A stretch of 64,000 bases of DNA from Rehmannia glutinosa (Eukaryota > Streptophyta > Magnoliopsida > Lamiales > Orobanchaceae). The stretch lies in contig CM071932.1 of assembly GCA_016081115.2 (NCBI GenBank), positions 55,440,659 to 55,504,658 on the forward strand, read 5' to 3'. Made by a program: the position numbers and the translations under genes. This document shows, one piece after another, positions 23,195 to 34,232 of the stretch. A model generated the notes under the pieces. It saw nothing but the letters and a program-made list of their open reading frames with translations, was not told where the DNA came from and searched no databases. How positions within the stretch are numbered: the stretch's first letter is position 1; each line of letters opens with the position of its first letter.

Positions 23195-23506
23195 TTCAGA
23201 CCTAGGCCTCTGCCCAAAAACATTGAATACGTAGATCCAGGCAAGAAAGGAGGTATCTACTGGGCTGGGCTTGACCAAATAGCAAACTTGCAAGTGGCTA
23301 AAAGTAACGCTGAGTATGCAAAAAGAATAGAAGAAGAAAACAAGAGACAAACTCAGCTATGGGAGGAAAGACAGGAAAGATTAAGAAGAGATGAAGCTGC
23401 CAGGAAGGCATATGAAAAGAAGAAGAAGGCAGCTGATGATGAGAAAAAGAGAAGAAGAGCAGAATATGCTGAACAAGATGAAAGAAGGAGACAGCGAAGG
23501 AGATGA
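23195..23506 (+). pseudogene. Sirevirus 1 env-like gene, C-terminal coiled coil
   Basis: Continuation of the env-like gene after the nested element. It carries NIEYVDPGKKGGIYWAGLDQ followed by about 70 residues of Glu/Lys/Arg/Ala heptad-like sequence (EERQERLRRDEAARKAYEKK) ending in a basic tail and a stop at 23506. Sirevirus 2 has the matching NIEY and DPGKKGG text at about 47650-47680 and is cut off soon after. A C-terminal coiled coil is known for Sirevirus env-like proteins. The piece is open here but separated from its start by 11.85 kb. Confidence 0.75.
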
Positions 23507-23781
23507 AATGTTGATGTCCACCCCTTCATGTAGTTTATGATGTAAATACATACTATGTAAGTTTTCTGCAATAAAGCTATAAATTCTTTATTCTATTGTG
23601 TAGACAAATGTTTGCTCTGATACACCTTGTAAACAGTTGTGTAAAAGAACAAGAATGTTATGATCAATAAAAGGATTGATTTTGCGCATACATTCTATGT
23701 CAATACACTATCTGTATGTATCTTTGCTATTTGCATTTTTTAATGGTTTAAGTTTTGGCATCATCAAAAAGGGGGAAATTG
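23507..23781 (+). other. Sirevirus 1 3' untranslated region and polypurine tract
   Basis: Non-coding, T-rich; ends in the PPT AAAAAGGGGGAAAT (23768-23781) preceded by GGCATCATC, a conserved Sirevirus arrangement, immediately before the LTR TG. Confidence 0.88.
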
Positions 23782-25355
23782 TTAAGAAATTTATTGTTTA
23801 GATTTTGATGAATGTCATGTAAAACTTAGAATAGGAAGTTGGCACCCCATTTTTTGTTGTAAAATGCATTGTAATAAATAGGTCGCAAGCCGAGTTAAGT
23901 CGCCCACGCCCTAACATGCAAGAAGACAACCTCGGAGACTAGAAGGAAGGAAGACTCCGCTACGAGACAATGACTAAGTATGGCAAAGAAGAGTAGACGG
24001 AACTCTATCAAAAAAGCAAAGCGGTGAGATGCGGTGAGTGAAGTATCATCAAGTCAACTCAAGAAAAGCCAAGTCTCAAGTTGAAGTGATGAAGAGTCAT
24101 CCAATGATTAGAAGGGCTCTAAGTCAACCGGGAAAGCAAAGAAATGCAGTCAAGTCGAGATAATCAGAAAAGATTCGTTGCCTGTACGTAAATCAAGAGA
24201 ATTACTTAAACAAGTAATATCTCCATATCACCTTTCTCGGAGTGCTCATCCCTTAAGCGTGCAAAAGGAATGAACAATGGGAAGCACTACACCGTGTCGA
24301 ACTCGAAAAGGTGAAAGAACAATTCATACGAGGAAATGGCAATTCCAAGGATCGCAACAAGACAAGCCAACGACTGCAAGTGACTTTCAAAAATAAGCCT
24401 ATCTCTTCAACGGGCAAATTTTTGAAAGATCACTATAAAAGGCTGAGGAGTTTATTTGAGAATAAGGGACACAAGTTACAGACCTGAACCAAAAACGTTC
24501 AAGCAATCATTAGAAAATCTGAAACATTCTCAATCCTCAAGCCTACACTACGAAGAACATCAATCCAACACTCACCTGTGAAGGAAAGATAATTTCAATC
24601 AGTTGAAGAGGAAAATACTGAAAAATCAAGGTGTCTACATTCCACGAAGGATTGTAGGAAGGTTCAAGGTCGAACCAAGTCTTAAGCTTTTGGAGGGTTT
24701 CGTAATCCAATCCAAAGAGCTTGAGCAAGTGCGTTGTAGTAGCAAGGCAGCTGCCCTGTGAAGAAGCTGAGTAATACGAGAAGTCATCTGAGTAATCAAG
24801 GCATCTCGGATCGAGTCCCAAAGGATCAAGTCATTTGTGTGATCAAGACTTGTATCTCCGGACTGTTACCACTTTGTATATCGATCGATACCTAGTGGAT
24901 TCCTCCAGGAGTTGGAGAAGAGAGGAGTATAAGAATTACCCCATCTTCGAACCTCTATAAAAATTTCATTGTGTCATTTACATTTCAGCACTTTAATTCC
25001 TGCATCTTAACTATTTAAATCTGCTGATAAATTTGCTATCCACTTGATAATTCATAAGTACTAAACCAAGCACTAAATCCTTGCTTAATCAAACTTAAGG
25101 GTGTTAAGTCTTCCAATGAAAAACAAAACCACAAGTTGAGTTAATTTAGACCCAACGGTGAGTTATTCCATCAACGGCTCGGTTGAGTCCGTTGAGAGAC
25201 TAACTCTACTGATTAACTAAATTGGCTGTCCATCAAGGACACAGTTGTGTAGTATTAACTCTGAATATTTAAAAGGACTAAATCGAAAATTTGGTAAGGT
25301 TTATTCAAACCCCCCCCCCTTCTAAACCTTACACTTACACCCCTTGGGACCTACA
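23782..25355 (+). repeat. Sirevirus 1 3' LTR
   Basis: 1574 bp from TGTTAAGAAATT to GGGACCTACA. Its TATA box TATAAAAG is at 24434-24441, matching 49023-49030 in the solo LTR. It pairs with the 193-bp remnant at 756-948 and the solo LTR at 48388-49925. Confidence 0.93.
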
Positions 25356-25554
25356 GTTAGATTTTAATTTTAATCTCTTTCATAGGTTTTAATATTTCTC
25401 TCATATACGATTGAGCGTACATTTGTGTCACTGAATTTAAATTTATAATGCATTATTTGCAATTAAACAAATGAAGTTTTGAAATAGGATTATATAATTT
25501 TTATAATGATAAATACTAGCATTTTTTACCCCATCTCCTAGCGAGGTCTTAGGA
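25356..25554. other. AT-rich unique flank, no gene seen
   Basis: 199 bp between the Sirevirus LTR and the T-rich tandem repeat. No ORF, repeat or signal recognised. It may be the original Sirevirus target DNA. Confidence 0.6.
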
Positions 25555-26070
25555 ATTAATTTATCTATTTAAAATAAAAATGAGGAGAAATTCACGGGAA
25601 ATACCAACTTTCCGGAAAAAACTCTACTTTATGTTCTCGGATTTTTTTGGATATTTTTACGCTTTTGCCTTGTTTTCGGACATTTTTACGCTATATTCAA
25701 TCTATTTTGTTCCTGTATTATTTTCTGTTCATTCTGTTGCTTCGTATTTATTTTAATATTGTTAATATTATTTCTTGGTTGTTTCTATGTTGTTTCGATG
25801 TTTCAGTGCAACTTTTACTTATTTTTTACGCTCTTTTTAGTTCATGTGTTGTTTTCTATTGTTTCTTTTATTTCTAGGTTGTTTCTATATTATTTTCAAT
25901 GTTGTTAAGTCGTTTCTTTGTTGTTTTTTATGTTTCAATCAACGTTTACCTATTTTAAGCTATTTTTGTTCTTGAGTTGTTTTATATATTGTTTCTGTTG
26001 TTTATGAGTTGTTTTTTTTTTAATAGTTTCCGATGTTGTTCTGTTGTTTTTTGGGTTGTTTCTATGTTAT

Positions 26071-27526
26071 TGTTCAACCGCTAAGCACCTAAAATAAATC
26101 TAGCAATCCTCGCAAGAGAACGAGATCAATTGTAGGGTAGCAAGTTTACCACAAGTCGTCTCTCAAGGAAGACTTAGCCGGCAAATAATTATTATGTATC
26201 ACAATAGACAGAAAATAAATCCTAAACACTCTAACCAGATTTGTTGGTTTTAAATAATCTAAAAGAAAATAATTAAAAAGACAAATTAAAACTAAACAGG
26301 ATTAAGCTTGGAGAAAAAGATATGGAAGAAAGTCTAGGATTATGGATTCATCTCATCAAACTTGCAAGCAGAACATCAATTAATTGATCATGCGGTTAAC
26401 AAATATAACAAACATGTAAAGACTAGGTCTAGATCTGATAACTCTCGTATTCACAGATTAGGGCTATCCCAACATAATTTGCTACTTTCATTAAACCTAG
26501 GGTTAGATAATACATTTCTGATTCATATCTAACCCCTGAATTAATTTAGTCCAGGAATAAAATCTTCAATCGATCTCAATTATCCCCTCAAACAATCAAG
26601 AGTTGGCCAAACAATCAATCAACAAGTAAAACAATTTATTCAGTAAAGCAGATCAATTAATCAATACTCGTGCGTGTTTGTTTGAATCAAATCATCATAA
26701 TCTTAGAACAAGGAAATTAGTTCATGCTTGGGGATGGGATCATAATCTCAATTGAAGGAAAGAAAACAATCATAAACATAATCATGCAACAATAATAATC
26801 ACCCAACAATTGAAATCAGACAAAAGAGATGAAGAAATCTTACTCTTTGATTAAGAAGCAAAATAACTTCAAGGGGAAAAACCCAAGCAATCCCAATGTT
26901 GAAAGCAAGAGAAAAATACCAAAAACTAAAGTCTAAAAGTGCTATGAATGAAGGTGTGTTATATGGAATGATTCAATTTTCGTGCATAGCCTTGGGTCCC
27001 TTTTATAGATTCTTGGAGAGGTCACTTGCAGAGTTTGAGTAGGAAAAGGAGACCAATTCAGACCCAGTTACATCGCACGCCCGTGTAATCCCACACGTCC
27101 AGGTCGTGCGATCGGAATTTGATCTCGAGGTCTTCATGCAAGTTGTAGATCTTTCTCTTAGCTTTCCATCGCCACTTGAATCACCTTAATATCAATTTTG
27201 TAGAGAAAGTTATGGCCAAAATACTAAACCCTTCTAGTGCTAGAAACTATTAGCGCGTTTTGACGTTTTTAAAGGAAATTTCATTTTGTTTGACCTTCCA
27301 TGCTTCTCTCCTTCATATTTTTGCTCGTACATTAGCTCTTGACCTATTCTTTGGAACGTGATATCTCTTTTTATCTAATTTAGCTCCATTTTCGGTAAAA
27401 TTCACAAGAGTACGCAGTATCACGCCCAACAAGGGAAACCAAGCAAAACACACTGAATATGCGTGCAAATACATCAAATATATATCATTTTAAATCCTCA
27501 AATACACGTGTATTTTACATTCATCA
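26071..27526 (-). repeat. Athila-like solo LTR (family 2)
   Basis: TG..CA, 1456 bp, flanked by GTTAT (26066-26070) and GTTAC (27527-27531), one mismatch from a 5-bp target duplication. No internal region or PBS adjoins it. A minus-strand TATA box (TATAAAAGGG) is at 27007-26998, and a short CACGCCCGTG..CCAGGTCGTGCG palindrome block lies just upstream (27073-27115). The segment around 27130-27260 shares the CACTTGAATCACC..GTTATGGCCAAAATACTAAA block with the 1.54-kb LTR family. Confidence 0.75.
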
Positions 27527-27650
27527 GTTACTTTTTATGTTTTCTGTTGTTGGACCTCTAGCGCTACTCGGATTGTCGACTATCCCCACAAACCAACACG
27601 AGTCTTTTCTAGCGCGCTTTGTCCTCACTCACGTGCACCCTGGAAAATTT

Positions 27651-27728
27651 CCCAGGGGGTCACCCATCCCATGTCTACTCCAGGTCAAGCACGCTTAACC
27701 TCAGAGTTTCTATGTAATGGCACCAGAA
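27651..27728 (-). other. 5S rRNA-derived segment in left TRIM LTR
   Basis: The plus strand has GGGGGTCACCCATCC and CAAGCACGCTTAACC, the complement of plant 5S rRNA around its internal control region. It is too divergent and incomplete to be a working 5S gene. Confidence 0.8.
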
Positions 27729-28375
27729 AAGAAGATGCATTTGTTGGTATAGGTAGTCCAAATCATATCCTTTAAGCTATCCTTTAACTATGCAATCCAG
27801 CGCTCATGAGTTCGAATCGCGGGCGGCGCCTCGCGCCTCTTTTAAAGCCCATTGCAGGCAGGATGCTGGACCAAATCCCAACAATCCCCCTCCCAAAGAC
27901 TGCCGTCTTCTCGGCTCCGTCTTGGCAACCTCCGCGTCCGCCAAACTTCCTCGATTCTAACGCCAACTTCTTGATTCAGCGTCGCGTCACGCCACCCTCT
28001 CGATTCCGGCCACCCAACAACTTACACTTTCGGTTCCAAATCTGTTTTCGCCCGCGGCCACCGGCAACTTACTGCGTTCGATTCTGGTCCACCCAAAGAA
28101 CCTACACCTTGATTCGATCTATTTTACCTGAGTTTCGGCCACCTGGCAACCTACCTTCAGTTCTGGTCCGTTTACCTCCGCTGCGCCAACATCTCAGTTC
28201 CACCGCTTCTGGAAACCTCCACTGCAGCGTGCTTCCAAGGGAATTCGAACTCGTGACCTACTCTGATACCAATTGTTGGACCTCTACCGCTACTCGGATT
28301 GTCGACTATCCCCACAAACCAACACGAGTCTTTTCTAGCGCGTTTTGTCCTCACTCACGCGCACCCTGGAAAATT

Positions 28376-28453
28376 TCCCAGGGGGTCACCCATCCCATGT
28401 CTACCCCAGGTCAAGCACGCTTAACCTCAGAGTTTCTATGTAATGGGCACCAG
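28376..28453 (-). other. 5S rRNA-derived segment in right TRIM LTR
   Basis: Same 5S-derived block as in the left LTR with few differences. It may provide a Pol III-type promoter element, as proposed for Cassandra. Confidence 0.8.
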
Positions 28454-29364
28454 AAAAGAAGATGCATCTGTTGGTATAGGTAGTCCAAATCATATCCTTT
28501 AAGCTATCCTTTAACTATGCAATCCAGCGCTCATGAGTTCGAATCGCGGGCCGCGCCTCGCGCCTCTTTTAAAGCCCATTGCAGGCAGGATGTTGGACCA
28601 AATCCCAACACAATGCATTGCATGAAAAACCGAATTATGCTTTTCTATTCATATGTTGTTTCTATATTATTTTAAATGTATTTTGTTTATGTATAAAAAT
28701 CTCTGAAAAAAGCTCGGGAGTGTAAACGTCCAGAACAAAAAGACACTACTTTACGCTTCCAGATGTTTTTGGACATTTTTACGTTCCTTCTTTTTTTGGA
28801 TATTTTTTTCGCTTTATTCGATTTTTTTGTTCATGTATTCTTTTTTTATTATATTTTTGTTGTTTCGTATTTTTTTCTGTTGTTTATATTGTTTCTATGG
28901 TATTTTTGTATTATTTCGATGTTTCAATGCAACGTTTTCCTATTTTTACGCTCTTTTTTGTTCATGTGTTGTTTAATATATTGTGTCTGTTGTTTCTGGA
29001 ATGTTTCTGTATTGTTTATTTTTTGTTTTAGATGTTTCAATCAATTTTTACCTATTTTTAAGCTCTTTTTGTTCATGTGTTGTTTTAAATACCGTTTCTA
29101 TTATTTATGGGTTTTTTTATAGTTTCAATGTTATTCTGTTATTTCTTGGTTGTTTCCATGTTGTTTTTTATGTTTTCAATGCATTGGATCAAAAAATATA
29201 TTGTGTTTTTCTATTCATGTGTTGTTTCTATATTATTTTCAATGTGTTTTGTTTTAATATGTGTTGTTTATGTATAAAAATATCCGGAGAAAAGCCCTGG
29301 AGTGTAAATGTCCAGAAAAAAGACACTACTTTATGCTCCCATATTTATTGGACATTTTTATGCT

Positions 29365-30906
29365 TGTTAGAGATTTTTCTAACCGCAAGTGTACGGTTGT
29401 CAAGTTTTAATATAGTGATATGAGTAGGGTTGTCGTATCCACAGGGAATGCGTGTATAAGTACCAAGTATAAATTACCTATGCTATACTTGACAGATCAA
29501 TAATAGATGGATGTCTCAATTTATAAATAAAAACAACTAGATATAACTAATCAAAATATAAACATCTAAATCTATGGGAGAGTGAATTCTAGAGGTGTGA
29601 TGAATCTAGTTTTCCCTTATATTATCAATATGGTATACCAATCACAAATTACCAATTTATAAGTCTAGATTTCTACAATAATCATTTCCTCTCTCGAGTG
29701 CCAAATGATTTTAGATCACAATTGGGAAATCAATATCTCTATAAAAATCACCAATTGAAATCTCAATAAAAACTATGAATCTTGGTTGATGACTTCAAAG
29801 GATTCACAAATCTCTCAATTCTATGAAATTCTAGGTTATGCTATTTCAAGGCCATGTATTCAATTACCTCTCTCAAGTGTTAAATCAAATACACCAAACA
29901 CTCTAAATTATTGATCAAGTAATTTAGAAGCAATAAATCCAAATAGCACAAATAGATTGGAAAATCTAGATTGACAAACCACAATATCAAAACATAAGTT
30001 CAAACATAGATTACATCATCCCTCTAGAATTATAAAGTTTAGCTCATGATGAAAATACAAATACCCATAATCAAATGAGAATGCATCTCAAATGATATAC
30101 AAGAAACAACAAAGAAAGAATTAAAGAGATTAAAGAAGAATCTTATCTATTTCTAGATGATAAATGTCTTCAATCCTCTTCCCCAACTCTTCCCTTGTGT
30201 CTTGGTGGTGTTGGTTTTCATCCCCAAGTGTCCTCCATCCCCTAGTTCAAGCCTACCATGTATCTATTTATAGTACCCTCCTTTTAGATCCAAAAATCGG
30301 ACATTTCTTGTTTAGTCCGCCCACGGGCGCTGCAGCGCTCGAAAATGGGCGCTGCAGCGCCAAAACACAAACCCAGACTGCCCATTTTGGGTACCGGGCG
30401 CGGCAGCGCCAAGGAGGGGGCGCTGCAGCGCCCGTAGAACACTCCCGGGCGCTGCGGCGCCGCTGTTGCGCTGCAGCGCCTCTTCTTCGCGCTGTAGCAC
30501 CATCCAAACGTCCGAATTTGCTTTTTGTGTCTTCATAATAGTTGTAGCCCTATCTCTTAGCTTTCCGTAGCCACTTGAATCAGCTCAATATCAATTTTGT
30601 GGAGAGAGTTATGGCCAAAATACTAAAACCTGTCAGTGCTGGAAATTCTAGACGCGTTTGAACATTTCTTGATATCAATCCCCTTCTTGTTTGATCATCC
30701 TTGCTTCTTTTGACATGAGACTCATTGTTATGACTCTAGACTCAATATACTTGGCCCACAATATGTCTTGGCCACTCAAATGACTCGAAACAATAGAAAT
30801 TAATGCTTAACCTATGAGATATAACAAAAATGACTCAAAATACTCAAAAACAACACAAAACTCAAGTCTAGGAAGCCCAAATCAATGGTATAAAACCAAG
30901 TGAACA
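29365..30906 (-). repeat. Athila-like solo LTR (family 3, mosaic) with perfect target duplication
   Basis: 1542 bp, TGTTAGAG..GTGAACA, flanked by ATGCT on both sides (29360-29364 and 30907-30911). Its right part (about 30540-30906, U3 on the minus strand) is nearly identical to the LTRs of the 54284-64000 array, whereas the left half is strongly diverged. A minus-strand TATA (TATAAATAG) is at 30272-30264, with GGCGCTGCAGCGCC palindromes at 30320-30490. Confidence 0.9.
30320..30490. repeat. GGGCGCTGCAGCGCC palindrome array
   Basis: At least five copies or near-copies of the 12-bp palindrome GCGCTGCAGCGC in about 170 bp, just upstream of the minus-strand TATA box of the solo LTR. Confidence 0.85.
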
Positions 30907-31401
30907 ATGCTCCTGCCTTTTTTTGGATATTTTTTTATTTTATAAGATTTTTTGGTTCATGTATTGTTTTCTATGTTATTTCTGTTATTTCGTTTTTTTC
31001 ATGTTGTTTATATTGTTTTTTGGTTGTTTTTATGTTGTTTCTATGTTGTTTCAATATTTCAATGCAACTTTTACCTATTTTTTATGCTCTACTTTGTAAT
31101 GTGTTTTTCTCTATATTGTGTCTATTGTTTCTGAGGTGTTTCTATATTATTTTAAATGTTTTTATGTCGTTTCTTTGTTGTTTTCGATGTTGTAATCATC
31201 TTTACCTATTTTTAAAATCTTTTGTTCATGTGTTGTTTTAAGTATTATTTATTCTTTTTATGGGTTGTTTTTTTTAATAATTCTCAATGTTGTTCTGTTC
31301 CTTCTTGGTTGTCTCCATGTTATTTTTTATGTTTTCAATGCAGTGGGTTAAAAATTGATAGGAAATTCGGGAAATTTCCCCTCCATATAGGGATATTATA
31401 T

Positions 31402-31907
31402 TTTTGAAAAATGACCCCAAAGTATTAAAACTTGATTTATGTCCTTGCATCCCAATTGCTCACCTCATGACCCAGCTCACTGCTCACCAAATTATGTTCG
31501 GAAAAAAATCCAAATTCATAATTTTTTTGCAAATTTCAAAAGCAATTATAACTATCTATTTATTCTTTATACTATATCTAATGATATCAAATTATATCGG
31601 TTTTAAGATTTCTAATCAGGACAATTTTGATGGTGTTCATTATATTTAATTGAATTTGAGTAAATTTTATTTGAAAATGGTAAATTGGCCGAATTTTAAG
31701 GACTTTTAGAACGGATATAAATTGACATTGTTAGACATAGTATAGAATTGTTCTTGAAATATGCAAGTAAAATTATAAATTCGATTTAATTTTTATTCAA
31801 ACAGAATTTGGTGGGCAGTGAGATGGGTCATTAGATGGGCAATGAAGTGGGCATTTGGAGTGCAGGGGCATAAATCAAGTTTTAATACTTCTGGGTATTT
31901 TTCAAAT
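31402..31907. mobile_element. Non-autonomous element with about 90-100 bp inverted repeats
   Basis: The left arm (31402-31489) and right arm (31809-31907) are inverted copies sharing TTGAAAAAT, AGTATTAAAACTTGATTTATG and TGACCCA..CTCACTGC..CACC blocks. The interior is AT-rich and non-coding. This is the structure of a MULE-type MITE or foldback element. I could not fix the exact ends or a target duplication. Confidence 0.7.
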
Positions 31908-32292
31908 CCTTTATGTACTAAGTTTTGCATTTAAAATATTTTAAATGATAATCAATATAAACATTAAGTACTTATTATATATAAAAATTATAAAGTGATC
32001 AAGCATAATTAAAAGCAGGTGTATATTTGTAGTTAATTACTATATATATATATATATATATATATTCTTATAATTAAGACATGCACATACAATATATGGA
32101 TACGAGAGTATATATACACATATATTAATTTTAGGTGATGAGCCATGCAAGCATAATAATATATTATAATGATTATAAAATGCCACTTGTGGATAAGTAG
32201 CACAATTGAACACATACATGTATCTGCATGGAATTAGATGGCCACATAATTCACTGTTCATGAGTTGTGCTTGTTTCCTTAATTATTAAGTT
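31908..32292. other. AT-rich spacer with a (TA)n run, no gene seen
   Basis: Unique AT-rich DNA holding a TA dinucleotide run at about 32041-32064. Nothing else recognised. Confidence 0.6.
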
Positions 32293-34232
32293 TGTTATGT
32301 TGGTAATTATTCGGGTCCCGGATTTGATCCAGGCCAAATAAGATCAGGCTTTTCAATCAAATTGAATGGAAGCGGAAGTGAGGGATTTTAAAAATCGAGT
32401 TTTAGATATAAGAACACAAGTATGCTTATTAAATTTATTCAAACTAAAGGAAGAAAAGAAAATTTACCTCTTTCAATGATTTTCTTGTTCTTTACTTTTT
32501 CTACGTGAATCCTTTGAATCTTCGAATCTCGTAGACACCACGATCTTCCAATTCGATCCTCCCTATCAACGGTAGTGAGTGGGCACCCAAATAATAATTC
32601 TATGTTCCTAACTTTTATTTTCCTACGATGTACTCAACTCATGAGATCGTATGATTGAGCTAACTGGATAGGAGAGGAATTGAACTAGGTAAAAGTTAAA
32701 CCACAATATCACACTTTGATAAAAAGACAAAACAGTGGCCGCCCCTTTGATGATTTTACCGAAAATCACTTGTCCAAGATTTCAATATTTGAATTGCCAA
32801 GATGTTGACCATGAATAAACCAAAATTTATGAAGTTGGACAAAATAAAAACTTTGCACTTTGAAAAGTGGACGGCCGAATTGTTGTGTGGCTAATTGGTA
32901 TGCGAAAATTGTGTGTTCCAATTGTGAGAATGTGGTCCCCATTTTATAGACCTAGTTCAATCAGTTTCTCACTCCAACTAAGTTTCCTATCTAATCTAGA
33001 ATTCATAATTCTAGATAGAGTCAAACTCTAATTGATAATTATCCAATATAATTATAAATTTAATAATTATATTAATATCATAAATATCTTATATTTATTT
33101 AGTTCCAAATACAGTCAAAACTGTAGAATATCATATATTCCTGGAATTAACTAATATTAATATATTAGCCCAAATATTTTGGAAAACTATTTTCCAAAAA
33201 CCCTTAGGAACAGAAAATATTATTTCCAACCCGTTTACTCTAGGAAGGCGAACCGGGGACCATGGACATACAATTATAAGCTCCAATAAATCGAATAAAT
33301 AATTAACTCTTTAATTAATTTATTCGACTTATTAATTCCGATATTACTCCACTATAAATTCGGAATTGCACTCTTATAATTATAGAATATCTTACTCTAC
33401 GAATTGAGCGATCATTTGATATAATCATTACATATAGATTAATCCTCCATAGACAATTCGCAATTAAAGCTAGGTAGTATCCGTTAAACCCCTTCAATTA
33501 CATCTTATCCTCATTTACCATTAATTCACTAGTGAATGGTTAATTTATAATCGGATTATAAATTAGAGATCTCAAACCATTCAGTTCCAGAATTAACAAA
33601 TGAGGGACTCGTCTTTCTACTTCCCACAAGAAGGAATGGATTTCATATCTGTGAATTTATATTCCCAACTATTTAATTCAAATGTGAATCTGAAATGCAG
33701 GTGTTGGTAATGTCGTAGTTCAAACTTAAACGAGCAAATTAAGAATCACATAGAAATAAACAGGAGTCTATAATCACTCAGGATTAAGATTTATCCATAT
33801 ATGATCATCTAGTGATTTAATTTGATTTTCCATTTCTACAACGGAATTTGTATGGAAAATTCAAATTAAATCGGTCCAAGTCCTATATGATCAAATCATA
33901 TATAAATGCCCCCACTAAGATGTCTCCACATCGACGGTCCGGATAAGACAGTCACATTCAAAATGTTCTGGGCCGCATTAATGATGTTTTAGTTAAAGAT
34001 CCCATACTTTAACTAATTTCATCACGGACTTAATTTTAGTTTATTATCCATAATCTTAATCCTCTTGTATATGACTCTTATATACTAAGATTATGGTTAC
34101 AATAAATAAACTAGGGATTTTCATGATGTTCAAGAAAATACATTCAATATGCAAAAGAGTTCGAAAATAAACATCGCTTTTATTAATAATCAAAAACAAT
34201 TCACAATTGCTTTAAGGGCACTATCCCTAACA
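32293..34232 (-). repeat. Ty1/copia 3' LTR
   Basis: On the minus strand the LTR begins TGTTAGGGATAG at 34232, directly after a PPT-like AAGTGGGAGAT. A TATATAAG box is at 34084-34077. The far end is uncertain (TG at 32293 or 32298), giving about 1.94 kb. No ORF of note. Confidence 0.7.

Larger units (their letters stand above)
756..25355 (+). mobile_element. Sirevirus 1 (Ty1/copia with env-like region), interrupted by an Athila-type element
   Basis: Order on the plus strand: 5' LTR remnant (756-948), tRNA-iMet PBS (951-962), gag with a coiled-coil C-terminus, PR, IN, RT, RNase H (ending near 6572), leader and env-like region (7127 onward), PPT (23768-23780) and 3' LTR (23782-25355). The long env-like region after pol, the coiled coil in gag and the PPT core AAAAAGGGGG preceded by CATCATC are Sirevirus traits. 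The internal region is split at 11339/23190 by a complete 11.85-kb Ty3/gypsy insertion. The 5' LTR has lost about 1.4 kb, so no target duplication can be checked. All reading frames carry stops and shifts, so the copy is non-autonomous as assembled. Confidence 0.9.
27548..28610 (-). mobile_element. Cassandra-like TRIM retrotransposon carrying 5S rRNA sequence
   Basis: Two 336/337-bp direct repeats (27548-27883, 28274-28610), each TGTTGG..CCCAACA, flank a GC-rich internal region of about 390 bp. On the minus strand the PBS TGGTATCAGAG (28271-28261) follows the right repeat and a polypurine run (GGGAGGGGGAT, 27894-27884) precedes the left one, giving minus orientation. Each LTR contains a degenerate 5S rRNA sequence, the hallmark of Cassandra. 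No protein is expected; the 225-aa plus-strand frame across the element is probably chance. I found no clear target duplication. Confidence 0.85.
25555..31370. repeat. Tandem repeat of about 0.6-kb T-rich monomers, split by three retroelements
   Basis: Monomers recur when the insertions are removed. Each opens with an aGGAGAAA../CTCTGAAAAAAG.. block followed by ACTACTTTA(C/T)GCTCCC-like text and TTTTTGGA(T/C)ATTTTTACG, then runs of TTGTTTCTATGTTGTTTC, and ends with TTATGTTTTCAATGCATTGG. Starts are near 25567, 28692 and 29273, with a truncated fourth near 31345. Insertions: solo LTR 26071-27526, Cassandra-like TRIM 27548-28610, solo LTR 29365-30906. The Phe/Cys/Leu-rich ORFs in it (for example 28763-29122) are by-products of T-richness. 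Confidence 0.7.

Noticed and set aside
27651..28453. Two possible 5S rRNA genes
   Set aside because: They sit inside the matched LTRs of a TRIM with PBS and PPT, are diverged and lack the full-length 5S sequence; explained as Cassandra-type 5S-derived segments.
27806..28483. 225-aa plus-strand ORF across the Cassandra-like element
   Set aside because: It runs antisense to the element and through both the 5S-derived LTR and GC-rich interior; Pro/Arg-rich composition follows from GC content. No protein family recognised.
28763..29423. Phe/Leu/Cys-rich ORFs resembling membrane proteins
   Set aside because: T-rich tandem repeat gives TTT/TTC/TGT codons in every frame. Similar frames recur at 94, 25647 and 30900 in the same repeat.
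30164..30538. 124-aa Ala/Arg-rich ORF and its antisense partners
   Set aside because: Produced by the GGCGCTGCAGCGCC palindrome array, which is open on both strands; recurs in each LTR copy.
32041..32064. (TA)n run as a functional origin or promoter
   Set aside because: A simple dinucleotide repeat in AT-rich DNA with no other signals.
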